DNA from: Syntrophaceae bacterium
GTDB lineage: Bacteria > Desulfobacterota > Syntrophia > Syntrophales > Smithellaceae
NCBI GenBank assembly: GCA_009773315.1
Contig: WRPE01000005.1
Location: 26,767 to 90,766, forward strand
Direction of reading: 5' to 3'
Length of the DNA stretch: 64,000 nucleotides
Numbering within the stretch: position 1 is the stretch's first letter; each line of letters opens with the position of its first letter. Position numbers and translations under genes: made by a program. The notes below the pieces were generated by a model. That model ran no database searches. It had not been told where the DNA came from and saw nothing but the letters and a program-made list of their open reading frames with translations. Below, piece after piece: positions 43,158 to 50,889 of the stretch.

Positions 43158-43566
43158 CCTTAATTGCCCTTGGAAATTATTAATTCCGCTGTTGCGGGAC
43201 GAGCGTCAATTCTCCGCAACTTGCTGCGATATAATGACGTTCATTTCATACCTCGACAGCGAGCTCGCGAGGTGGTTGATTAATTGGTCATTCCTATAAC
43301 CTGTTTTTGTTAATATATCAAGCCGCGTCCCAGAAAAGGCACGGATTGATATCTTGACAAATTTTTTTTGAAAGCTTATGCTGCAACTGGTAATACCATC
43401 AGCCACCTGAGCAAAAGATGGATCTATTAAGAGCTTTGCACAACCACATAAAACTAACAATTTTGTCATTCCCGCGTAGTTTGTCAAAGGAGAAAAATAT
43501 CTCCACAACATGATCAATCAGGAAGGATAGCCGGTTTACGGCGCCGTCCTCACAGGAGAGGTCTCT
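43158..43566. other. Intergenic region with repeat copy B
   Basis: About 400 bases. It holds repeat family 1 copy B (43179-43281). The 103-aa track ORF at 43206-43517 is built on the repeat and has no domain, so it is not called. Confidence 0.6.
43179..43281 (-). repeat. Structured dispersed repeat, family 1, copy B
   Basis: Reverse complement of copy A (8470-8573) with few differences. The middle stem reads CGCAGC-AA-GTTGCG here against GTGAGC-AA-GCTCAC in copy A: both sides changed so that pairing is kept. It lies just upstream of prmA. Confidence 0.8.
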
Positions 43567-43818
43567 ATGCTAAACCCTTTAAAATCCGAACATGCCATCA
43601 AAGAACCCTCAGGATTATCCGACCGCATCCAATGGTTGAGGGATTATTATTTCCGTGGAACCGAACGGGCCTGGAATTGAGGCGTCTTTAACAGCTATGA
43701 CCGTTATCGGGGCGTCAAGTTGGGCACGCTGGATATTGACTGGGTCTACAATTCCATCTCGCCCAATCACGGACAGATTTACCCGCCGGTGCCTCTGGAA
43801 GCAGTCGCCAATTTCTAA
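43567..43818 (+). pseudogene. Gene remnant with an in-frame TGA, possibly from a glycyl-radical-type enzyme
   Basis: An ATG with AGGAGAGG upstream opens MLNPLKSEHAIKEP...DRIQWLRDYYFRGTERAWN, then TGA, then GVFNSYDRYRGVKLGT in the same frame to TAA. The first part recalls, from memory only, the N-terminus of large pyruvate-formate-lyase-like enzymes; the rest is unrecognised. At 83 codons it is far too short for such an enzyme, so a decayed or internally deleted gene is likely. Selenocysteine at the TGA is unlikely: no good hairpin follows. It lies before the convergent OMP gene. Confidence 0.4.
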
Positions 43819-43847
43819 AAAGTGTGTTTATGGCGCTGTCTTAGGTT

Positions 43848-44501
43848 TTAAAAATAGAACTGAACACCCGCCTGAACAGCATGGGTTTGAATGGGATCCC
43901 CATGGAGGGGTACCCCGCCTGTTTCAAAATCCGGGCCGCTCATTCCCATGAAACGGTATCCCAGAAGCAGTCGCCATGCGTCAGAAAGGGCGTAGGAAAC
44001 GCCGGTCATGAGTTTGTATGTAAAGAGCTTATTGCTGCCATTGGTCGGAGGGAAACCGGCCAGAGTGATATCATGGGCCTCGAAAAGGACGACGCCCAGT
44101 CCTGCTCCCACATACGGCCTGAGTTTGACACCGGTGGGGATGTCATAAAATAAATTCATCGTCGCTCCCCACAGGTCATAGTAACCCGACATATCGCCGC
44201 CACCTCCGGCGAAACGGATGTCTTTCACATCATTCCGGCCGTACATGACCTCTCCTTCAACCCGGAAATCACTGTATCGATACCCCAGGCCTCCGCCGAT
44301 TCCAACGCCCCATTTTGTCTTGGTCTCAGCAGGTGAAAGGCCCGGCGAGGTGGTTTCTACAGAAAAAGGGTAAACGGCGGACGGGGTAAACGAGAGGTAA
44401 AACCCGGTTGGCGGGGCATCCCCCTTTCCCTGACCAGCCCACAACACCCCTGTCGTCAACAAGACAAGAAGCCCCGACATGACAATCACATAGATTCTCA
44501 A
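43848..44501 (-). CDS. Outer-membrane beta-barrel protein
   Basis: 217 residues. A signal peptide (VIVMSGLLVLLTTGVLWA-G) precedes alternating amphipathic strands: FYLSFTPSAVYPF, WGVGIGGGLGYRYSDFRVEGEVMYG, VKLRPYVGAGLGVVLFEAHDI, WRLLLGYRFMGMSGP, ending AVQAGVQFYF with the C-terminal aromatic residue recognised by the BAM machinery. An eight-stranded OmpA/OmpX-like barrel fits the length. Specific function unknown. It stands alone, convergent with the remnant at 43567. Confidence 0.88.
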   Translation of the reverse strand: MRIYVIVMSGLLVLLTTGVLWAGQGKGDAPPTGFYLSFTPSAVYPFSVETTSPGLSPAETKTKWGVGIGGGLGYRYSDFRVEGEVMYGRNDVKDIRFAGGGGDMSGYYDLWGATMNLFYDIPTGVKLRPYVGAGLGVVLFEAHDITLAGFPPTNGSNKLFTYKLMTGVSYALSDAWRLLLGYRFMGMSGPDFETGGVPLHGDPIQTHAVQAGVQFYF

Positions 44502-44597
44502 AACTTTCTTCTCGCTTTCTTTATATAAAAAACGTTCGCCTTCGCTTCACCCGGTGGAGACAATGCGATGCATTACTTGTCTTCAGAGATTGTGATC

Positions 44598-45182
44598 CTA
44601 ACCTGTCTTGAATATTCCTTCCATGGCAATTTCAACAATGCTTTTTCTCGATGAAGGAAATTCCCGTTCCTGGAGATATCCGGGCAAATCTTCTTTTTTG
44701 CCTTTTTTGCCCACTGCGATCATGGCCTCAACCTGATATTCATCCGATATGCGCAAGACTTCTTTTGCCTTGTCATAATCAAAACCCTGCATACCATGAA
44801 CCACTAAGCCTTTCAACGATCCCTGCAAGGCAAGACTGACCCAGGCAGCGCCTGTATCATATGTATGAGTGCGGGCGGGTTTACCGGAATCAAAAGTGGT
44901 TTTGGAAATCACAACGATCAGCGCGGCAGCGTTTTTTGCCCAGACTTGATTTCCTTCGTTCATCAGGTTAAAAAATGTATCCCAGTGCGGAGTATTTCTG
45001 CGTGCATAGATAAAACGCCAGGGCTGATTATTGTTGGCTGATGGCGCCCAGCGCGCCGCTTCAAAGAGCGACAGGAGCGTTGCCTCATCGATTTCCTCGC
45101 CGGACATCGCCCGGGGAGACCAACGGCTGAGAAAGAGTTCATCAACATCATTTTCCCGTTTTCTAAAATCATGAATGTTCAT
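44598..45182 (-). CDS. Nitroreductase-family flavoprotein
   Basis: 194 residues. FMN-binding motifs of the family are seen: FLSRWSPRAMSG (Arg-Ser pair), LFEAARWAPSANNNQPWRFIYARR, and near the C-terminus MIAVGKKGKKEDLP. Members use NAD(P)H and FMN to reduce nitro compounds, quinones or other substrates; the natural substrate cannot be told from sequence. Single gene; nothing in its neighbourhood suggests a pathway. Confidence 0.92.
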   Translation of the reverse strand: MNIHDFRKRENDVDELFLSRWSPRAMSGEEIDEATLLSLFEAARWAPSANNNQPWRFIYARRNTPHWDTFFNLMNEGNQVWAKNAAALIVVISKTTFDSGKPARTHTYDTGAAWVSLALQGSLKGLVVHGMQGFDYDKAKEVLRISDEYQVEAMIAVGKKGKKEDLPGYLQEREFPSSRKSIVEIAMEGIFKTG

Positions 45183-45351
45183 AAATCACCTCTTTTTTTC
45201 ATGGGTTTCTGTTATCTAAATATTTTTTTATAGCTGCTTGATTTTAAATGGATTTCATCCAGCCGGTTCCAGCAGCGCGGCAATACCTTTGAGCATTCTG
45301 ACGACTTTTTCTTTCATGATCATGGACTTTTAAAAATAATTGAGGCGGTGC

Positions 45352-45380
45352 TTGACATTCTGGTTTGAAAACTATATAAA
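45352..45380 (+). promoter_or_regulatory. Sigma70-type promoter of tRNA-Glu
   Basis: TTGACA (45352-45357), 17-base spacer, TATAAA (45375-45380), 27 bases before the tRNA. Confidence 0.85.
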
Positions 45381-45407
45381 GCTCAACTTACTTAAACGGC
45401 CAACGAC

Positions 45408-45483
45408 GTCCCCATCGTCTAGTGGCCTAGGACACGGGCCTTTCACGCCTGTAACCGGGGTTCGACTCCCCGTGGGGACGCCA
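45408..45483 (+). tRNA. tRNA-Glu (TTC)
   Basis: 76 bases with encoded CCA. Acceptor GTCCCCA pairs with TGGGGAC, the anticodon loop CTTTCAC gives anticodon TTC, and the T arm has GGTTCGACTCC. It has its own strong promoter and a terminator directly downstream. Confidence 0.97.
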
Positions 45484-45490
45484 AGATAAT

Positions 45491-45527
45491 AAAAAAGGCA
45501 AACTGAATTTTTCAGTTTGCCTTTTTT
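45491..45527. terminator. Bidirectional intrinsic terminator
   Basis: AAAAAAGGCAAACTGAA and its complement TTCAGTTTGCCTTTTTT form a perfect stem flanked by A and T runs. It serves tRNA-Glu on the plus strand and the lysine-rich gene on the minus strand. Confidence 0.92.
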
Positions 45528-45536
45528 ATTGGGAGA

Positions 45537-45941
45537 TTATTCCGCCGGGGCTTCTTCTTTCTTTTTGCGAGGCTTCTTCGGAGCATCCCCTGCGGCTGCT
45601 TCAGCGGATTTCTTTTTGGGATCTTTTTCACCACCCGCTGCTTTCTTCTTCGGCTTGGATTCTTTTTCCGGCGCGACCTTGGCTTCCTTCGGCGCGGATT
45701 TTTCCGCCAGTTTCTTTTCTTTGGCCTGCTTCAATTCTTCGATCTTTACCGTTTTCTTATCAAAAGCGGCGATACGAATATTCGTTTCCCTGATTTGCGA
45801 TTTCAGATTTTTCACAAGAGGATCACTCTTTGTTTTTTCGCTCGCGACCCCTTGTCCGGCTAGTTTCGAGAGCCGCAGTTCCAGTTTCTTTTCTAATACT
45901 CGGCGTTGCTCGAGTCGCACGTCCTTATTTTTTGATGCCAT
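45537..45941 (-). CDS. Lysine/alanine-rich protein with coiled-coil N-terminus
   Basis: 134 residues, strongly basic. Residues 1-75 form a heptad-like helix (VLEKKLELRLSKLAG, NLKSQIRETNIRIAAFDKK); residues 80-134 are a low-complexity Lys/Ala/Pro tail ending KKPRKKKEEAPAE, like histone H1-type or ribosome-associated tails. GGGAGG precedes the ATG and a good terminator follows the stop, so it is a real gene. A nucleic-acid-binding role is inferred from charge only. Not recognised as a named family. Confidence 0.75.
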   Translation of the reverse strand: MASKNKDVRLEQRRVLEKKLELRLSKLAGQGVASEKTKSDPLVKNLKSQIRETNIRIAAFDKKTVKIEELKQAKEKKLAEKSAPKEAKVAPEKESKPKKKAAGGEKDPKKKSAEAAAGDAPKKPRKKKEEAPAE

Positions 45942-45959
45942 TTTATCCTCCCTGAAATT

Positions 45960-46181
45960 TTAAAAATAAAATTGAATTGCACGGGAAAATAGCAATATTT
46001 TCATTGGAAAGCCATAAATATTTTCAGAAATCGTACTTGGAGAATCTAAAACTTCCCTGATTTTGGCAGACAGGGCTTTCAACAGAAACGGGTTGGGCAT
46101 AAATTCCCGGTAACCCTGCTCCAAGATGATGGAGCCCTTTATGTTAATACCTTTGTAAACAAAGAAACGACCGCCAATCAT
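45960..46181 (-). CDS. Small hypothetical protein (doubtful)
   Basis: 73 residues between the lysine-rich gene and rlmD. No domain or clear ribosome site was seen. The part from MPNPFLLKALSAKIREVL looks helical and could be the true start. It may be non-coding. Confidence 0.3.
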   Translation of the reverse strand: MIGGRFFVYKGINIKGSIILEQGYREFMPNPFLLKALSAKIREVLDSPSTISENIYGFPMKILLFSRAIQFYF

Positions 46182-46212
46182 TGCCGCGATTGCCGTCCTT
46201 GCGCCTGGTAAT

Positions 46213-47376
46213 TCATCTTAGCCGCAACAAACCAATTGTCTCAATATGCTCAGTTTGTGCAAACATATCAAAAGATTGAAGGATTTGCAGATCGTAGCCA
46301 TGCTCGTTCAAAAACTTTACATCCCGCGCCTGCGTGGCCGGATTACAGGAAACATAAATAATATCCTTTGATTCCAAGCTGGAAATTGCGGTAAGCGTCT
46401 CCGGGCTCAAACCGGTGCGCGGCGGATCAAGAATGATTAAATCGACTGCATCCTTTTTACCGATCTGGTCTTTCAGCACCTCTTCAATATCACCGCAGAT
46501 AAACTCCGCGTTCAGTATCGCGTGTCTTTTGGCATTTATCCGCGCAAACTTGACAGATTTTTCATTGATTTCGACGCCAACCATACGCTGGGCATAAGGC
46601 GCCAGAAAAATCGAGAAAAGACCGGAACCACAGCAGGCGTCAATAATGGTCCCTCTTTTTTTTTCGCCGGCGAGACTGCAAACCTCTGCCACCATCCGGT
46701 CTGTCAAATACAAATTAGCTTGAAAAAAACCCGTACGGGGGACAAGAAATTCCCGGCCCTTTACCACACGCACGATGGCCTCATCGGTATAGCCCGCCGG
46801 TCCAGACCAAAATATCAAATCATCGTTATCGAATGAAATATCGCCTTTTCTCCTTGTATGTTGAATCTGTTCATTGATGGTTTCATCCATAATATCGCAG
46901 CGTTCAATATCCACGATTCTGCCGCCGGAAACATCCATAAAACCAAACTGGAAACCTCCGGCCGTTTTTGCGGCATGAAGCTGAGCCTTACCCCGATAGC
47001 CATAAATCCGAGGGGAATGAATGACCGCACTGCCCTGCGGCTGTAACATCCCACCGATTCTTGAAAAGGCTTCCGCAACCTGCTTTTGTTTGATTTTCAG
47101 CTGATATTCATAATCGATATGCTGATAGGAACAGCCGCCACACCGGCCATAATAACGGCAAAGCGGCTCCGTCCTTTGCGGTGACGGCTCGATGATTTTC
47201 AGCAACCGTCCCCGGGCAAATTTTTTCTTGCGCTCAACGATTTCAACCTCCACGATATCCTCAGGCGCAGCGAAAGGCACAAAAATAACAAACCCGTCCA
47301 GGCGCCCGACACCGTGACCGCCAAAAGCAACGGATTCAATTTCCAGAGTGAAACGATCTTTAATCTGCATAATCAT
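46213..47376 (-). CDS. rlmD: 23S rRNA (uracil-C5) methyltransferase, RlmD/TrmA family
   Basis: 387 residues. Order: N-terminal TRAM-like domain (FTLEIESVAFGGHGVGRLDGFVIFVPFAAPED), iron-sulfur cysteines in CRYYGRCGGCSYQH, then the SAM domain with IIDACCGSGLFSIFLAPYA, ILDPPRTGLS and the catalytic cysteine in IYVSCNPATQARD. The family makes m5U in 23S rRNA or tRNA; which site is not certain, but the [4Fe-4S] motif favours RlmD/RlmC-type enzymes. The start is the first or third methionine (MIM). Single gene. Confidence 0.9.
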   Translation of the reverse strand: MIMQIKDRFTLEIESVAFGGHGVGRLDGFVIFVPFAAPEDIVEVEIVERKKKFARGRLLKIIEPSPQRTEPLCRYYGRCGGCSYQHIDYEYQLKIKQKQVAEAFSRIGGMLQPQGSAVIHSPRIYGYRGKAQLHAAKTAGGFQFGFMDVSGGRIVDIERCDIMDETINEQIQHTRRKGDISFDNDDLIFWSGPAGYTDEAIVRVVKGREFLVPRTGFFQANLYLTDRMVAEVCSLAGEKKRGTIIDACCGSGLFSIFLAPYAQRMVGVEINEKSVKFARINAKRHAILNAEFICGDIEEVLKDQIGKKDAVDLIILDPPRTGLSPETLTAISSLESKDIIYVSCNPATQARDVKFLNEHGYDLQILQSFDMFAQTEHIETIGLLRLR

Positions 47377-47396
47377 CCTGTCTCATCCCATATCGT

Positions 47397-47519
47397 ATAC
47401 CATTTCGATTTCAAAGGATAACGCGGCGGCAAGGAGAAGGCTCCGCAAGCGTATTATTAATACGCTGAGGAAGCCGACGACGCGGCCAACAAAGTTAGCC
47501 AAAGAAAGCGAATTGGTAT
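47397..47519. repeat. MITE-like palindromic element
   Basis: About 123 bases with imperfect terminal inverted repeats, ATACCATTTCGATTTC at the left and GAAAGCGAATTGGTAT at the right. A long hairpin lies in the centre (AGCGTATTA-T-TAATACGCT, extended by GGCTCC / GGAAGCC). It fills the gap between rlmD and the rhomboid gene; no gene seen there. Confidence 0.6.
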
Positions 47520-47615
47520 TATATTCAAACGCCGGAGTCAAGAAAGGTCGTATTTTTCTTTACAACGCGATCTATTGTTGTTAATTAAATCCCACTAAAA
47601 AATCATAAGGAATTC

Positions 47616-48458
47616 ATGATGTGCGCTCAAAGAAACTCCATTTTGTGCCCCAACTGCCGCAAACTGATCAGTCTGGACGAACCGGCCTGCCCCTATTGCG
47701 GGCTCGTCCGTCCCGGCTTGCATGAAACCGCGGGGAAGCTTCGCAATATCCTTTTCGCCTTTGAACCGGTTAAAACAATCATCACTGTCAATATCGCTTT
47801 TTTTGTCCTGTCTTTGCTTCTGGATCTGGGCGGAATTTTTGCAGGAGGCAGTCCTTTTAGTTTCCTGTCCCCGTCCAATCAAAGCCTTTTGAGTTTAGGG
47901 GCAAGCGGCGCCATCCCTTTCTTTCTATATCATAATTACTGGAGCCTCTTTGCTGCTTCGTTTCTGCACGGCGGGATTTTACATATCGTTTTTAATATGA
48001 TGGCGCTTTATCAGCTCGGACCGTTTGTTCTGCGCGAATTCGGCCTCCATCGCTTCATGAACATCTACATTCTAACCGGCGTTGTCGGTTTTGCCGTTTC
48101 CGTGCTGGTCGGCGTCCGCTTTACGATCGGCGCGTCAGCCTCCATTTGCGGGCTGATCGGCGCAATTATTTATTTTGGGAAAAGCCGCGGCGGATCTTAC
48201 GGAGAAGCCATCTTCAAACAAGCGCTGGGCTGGGTGGTCGGCCTGATCATCTTCGGATTCATCTTCAGCGGCATCAATAACTGGGCACATGGCGGCGGGC
48301 TTCTGTCGGGGCTGCTTATGGCATATCTGATGGGTTACAACGACCGGAAGCCGGAAAGCGCCTGGAGTAAAATTCTGGCTTACGCCTGCGCCTTCATCAC
48401 CGCCGGCGTTTTAATCTGGGCGATTGGCTCTTCGATCTACACTAAATTCATGGCGTAA
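47616..48458 (+). CDS. Rhomboid-family intramembrane serine protease with N-terminal zinc ribbon
   Basis: 280 residues. Residues 10-36 form a zinc ribbon (CPNCRKL...CPYCG), followed by six hydrophobic helices. The catalytic serine is in IGASASICGLIG, the histidine in NNWAHGGGLLSG, and HGGILHIVFNMMALYQLG is the loop-1/helix-2 signature. Rhomboids cut transmembrane substrates within the inner membrane. Both catalytic residues are present, so activity is expected. The ribbon should be cytoplasmic and may bind partners. Single gene. Confidence 0.92.
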   Translation: MMCAQRNSILCPNCRKLISLDEPACPYCGLVRPGLHETAGKLRNILFAFEPVKTIITVNIAFFVLSLLLDLGGIFAGGSPFSFLSPSNQSLLSLGASGAIPFFLYHNYWSLFAASFLHGGILHIVFNMMALYQLGPFVLREFGLHRFMNIYILTGVVGFAVSVLVGVRFTIGASASICGLIGAIIYFGKSRGGSYGEAIFKQALGWVVGLIIFGFIFSGINNWAHGGGLLSGLLMAYLMGYNDRKPESAWSKILAYACAFITAGVLIWAIGSSIYTKFMA

Positions 48459-48482
48459 ATATTGACAGATCAAAAACCCTGA

Positions 48483-49676
48483 TTATGATAATTTTCGCAC
48501 CAGCAATCCTTTAAGGTAGCGGCCTTCGGGATGTCCCAGACCCAACGGATGATCCGGCCCGGCTGTAAGTGTTGCCAGTAACTGCAAGTCGGCTTGCGCA
48601 TCGCGCGCCGCCCCCTGCACAATTTTGTAAAATAAATCTTCTTCGATAAAATTGGAGCAGGAAAATGTCGCCAGCATCCCGCCTCGGACCAGATGCTTCA
48701 TCGCCTGCATGTTGATTTCCTTATAGCCGCGGGAAGCTTTAGTCACATCGCGTTTGGTTTTCGCAAATGCAGGTGGATCAAGGATGATCAGATCAAACCT
48801 TTCCTGCATATCTCTTAAATATTGAAACACATCCGCCTCGACCACCGGATGATCCCCTGTTGGAAAGCCATTGAGGCGCAGATGTTCCGAAGCGGCGGCA
48901 CAGGCGGATTTGGAAATATCCAGAGAAACAACTTTTTTTGCCCCTCCCGCCGCCGAGTAAACTGAAAACGCGCCGGTATAGCAAAAACAGTTTAAAACGG
49001 TTGCGTCCTGAGACAGCGCGCCCAGCTTTTCTCTATTGCCGCGCTGATCCAAAAAGAAACCCGTTTTCTGCCCGCCGATAAAGTCCACGTCAAACAAATA
49101 ACCATTTTCCAGCACCCGCACGGCGCCTCTCTGATCTTCGCCGTAAATAAACCCTTTGCGCTCTTCGATCCCTTCCAGCCCGCGCGAACGCCCGGCGCTC
49201 TGCTCGTAAATTCTCGCCGGCTTCAAATGGGAAATCAAGGCATCCATAATATTTTGTTTTTGCTTTTCCATGCCGGCAGTGGTGATGGAGACGGCCAGTG
49301 TATCCTTATAAACATCCACAATCAGGCCGGGACATCCGTCGCCTTCGGCATTGATGAGGCGATAGGCGTTGGTCTTTGCGTTGATGAGCCTCTGACGCAG
49401 CCGGAACGCAGCATGCACGCGCTCATCCCAGAAAGTCGCGTCAACAGCCTTGTCGCAATCCCGGCTTAAAACACGAAAGGATATGTCCGTCCGGCTATTG
49501 AAAAATCCCAACGCCAACATCTGGCCTCTGGAATCTTTTGCCAACACGACATCGCCATCAGACGGTTGACCCTGAATCCCGGCAATCGCGCCGGAAAACA
49601 CCCACGGATGCCCGCGCAGTAGCGCCGCTTCCCTGCCGCTTTTCAACATTATTTCAGGATAATTTATTTTTGCCAT
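48483..49676 (-). CDS. rlmI: 23S rRNA m5C1962 methyltransferase, RlmI family
   Basis: 397 residues. An N-terminal PUA domain (MLKSGREAALLRGHPWVFSGAI) is followed by an EEHEE/linker region and a SAM domain with LNCFCYTGAFSVYSAAGGAKKVVSLDIS, LIILDPPAFAKTKRDV and the TFSCSNF segment holding the likely catalytic cysteine. RlmI methylates C1962 of 23S rRNA. Length is as usual. Divergent from manC and not in an operon. Confidence 0.93.
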   Translation of the reverse strand: MAKINYPEIMLKSGREAALLRGHPWVFSGAIAGIQGQPSDGDVVLAKDSRGQMLALGFFNSRTDISFRVLSRDCDKAVDATFWDERVHAAFRLRQRLINAKTNAYRLINAEGDGCPGLIVDVYKDTLAVSITTAGMEKQKQNIMDALISHLKPARIYEQSAGRSRGLEGIEERKGFIYGEDQRGAVRVLENGYLFDVDFIGGQKTGFFLDQRGNREKLGALSQDATVLNCFCYTGAFSVYSAAGGAKKVVSLDISKSACAAASEHLRLNGFPTGDHPVVEADVFQYLRDMQERFDLIILDPPAFAKTKRDVTKASRGYKEINMQAMKHLVRGGMLATFSCSNFIEEDLFYKIVQGAARDAQADLQLLATLTAGPDHPLGLGHPEGRYLKGLLVRKLS

Positions 49677-49743
49677 GACGGCCTATCTAGCTTTTCGTGC
49701 TTGAATTTGCAAGCCGGAATGTACTATATGTATGTTCAACCTT

Positions 49744-49792
49744 GTAGGGGCGAATAACCTAAAAAAGTTACACGGTAATTATTCGCCCCTAC
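49744..49792. repeat. Intergenic inverted repeat with 14-base perfect arms
   Basis: GTAGGGGCGAATAA and TTATTCGCCCCTAC frame a 21-base loop. It lies inside the over-long track ORF for manC, 20 bases before the real start, and could form a leader hairpin. Confidence 0.7.
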
Positions 49793-49812
49793 TCATCATA
49801 TGGAGAAAACAC

Positions 49813-50889
49813 ATGCATGCAGTCATCATGGCCGGCGGAAGAGGAACAAGATTCTGGCCCAGGAGTCGGGAGAAAAAACCAAAACACCTGCTGGATATTG
49901 TCAGCGACCGGACTATTATTCAAGAGACGGTTGACCGGATCAGAGAGTTGATCAAACCCAAAAATATCCTGATCGTCACGGGTAAAAAACATGCGCGTGA
50001 ACTGATGAAACAAATGCCGGAAATCCCCGTGAAAAATATCATCATTGAACCCGTCGGCCGCAATACAGCTGCCTGCATCGGCCTGGCAGCGCTGCATATT
50101 CAAAAGAAAATGAAAGATGATATCATGGTCGTGCTGCCTTCCGATCACGCCATCGGCAACCCTGATAAATATCGATCTGTGATCGCCACGGCGGCCCGGG
50201 CGGCCGAAAGTGAAGACGCGCTGGTCACCATCGGCATTCAACCCACCGGACCACACACCGGCTTCGGCTATCTCGAAGGGGGCAAAGCGGTCGGAAGCGT
50301 TGGAGGCGATGAAGTGCTGCACGTAAAGTCAATCCGGGAAAAGCCGGATCTTGCCCTAGCCCGCAAATTCGTCAAAAGCGGTAGATTTTACTGGAACAGC
50401 GGCATGTTTGTCTGGAAAGCGTCAACCATTCTGCGGGCAATCGAACAGTATTTACCGGATCTGCATTCAGGCTTGATGACGATCAAAGGTTCACTGGGTA
50501 CAGATTCCGAAGCTAAAACCGTATCCAGGGTTTATCTGCGGCAGAAATCCATCTCCATCGATTATGGCGTGATGGAAAAGGCTAAAAACGTCTTCGTCAT
50601 TCCGGCCGAGTTCGGCTGGAGCGATGTGGGCAGTTGGGATGCGCTTTGGGATATCTCGAATAAAGACAATAAGAAGAACGCGCGAACCGGAAGCGGCATG
50701 GTCTTATTTGAAGACACGGAAGGCTCCCTGGTTTACAGTCCGGGCAAACTGGTGGCGTTGGTGGGCATGAAAGACGTCATCGTGGTCGAAACGAAGGACG
50801 CACTTTTGGTCTGCAAGAGAGGACAATCTCAGAATGTCAAGAAAATCGTGGACGTGCTGGAAGCCCTCGGGCAAACTCAGCTTCTCTGA
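49813..50889 (+). CDS. manC: Mannose-1-phosphate guanylyltransferase
   Basis: 358 residues from ATG 49813 (MHAVIMAGGRGTRFWP), with GGAG 7 bases upstream. The track start at 49732 would translate the repeat at 49744-49792 and is rejected. Motifs: the nucleotide-binding GGRGTRFWPRSR, KPKHLLD, EPVGRNTAACIGLAA, and FVWKASTIL with EFGWSDVGSWDAL. It makes GDP-mannose from GTP and mannose-1-phosphate for LPS, exopolysaccharide or glycan synthesis. It lacks the C-terminal isomerase domain of bifunctional enzymes. Its end overlaps by 13 bases the convergent selenoprotein-like gene. Confidence 0.93.
   Translation: MHAVIMAGGRGTRFWPRSREKKPKHLLDIVSDRTIIQETVDRIRELIKPKNILIVTGKKHARELMKQMPEIPVKNIIIEPVGRNTAACIGLAALHIQKKMKDDIMVVLPSDHAIGNPDKYRSVIATAARAAESEDALVTIGIQPTGPHTGFGYLEGGKAVGSVGGDEVLHVKSIREKPDLALARKFVKSGRFYWNSGMFVWKASTILRAIEQYLPDLHSGLMTIKGSLGTDSEAKTVSRVYLRQKSISIDYGVMEKAKNVFVIPAEFGWSDVGSWDALWDISNKDNKKNARTGSGMVLFEDTEGSLVYSPGKLVALVGMKDVIVVETKDALLVCKRGQSQNVKKIVDVLEALGQTQLL

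Noticed and set aside
43206-43517. 103-aa minus-strand ORF upstream of prmA
   Set aside because: It is translated from repeat family 1 copy B and flanking DNA; no family features.
43678-43680. Second possible selenocysteine codon in the 43567 remnant
   Set aside because: Only a weak 4-bp stem follows, no cysteine-like context, and the product is too short; decay is simpler.
45259-45327. Possible 22-residue peptide MIMKEKVVRMLKGIAALLEPAG on the minus strand
   Set aside because: No ribosome site and no conservation information; short ORFs of this size occur by chance.
49732-49812. Longer manC start from the ORF track
   Set aside because: It would translate an inverted repeat; the ATG at 49813 has a ribosome site and the canonical MHAVIMAGG start.
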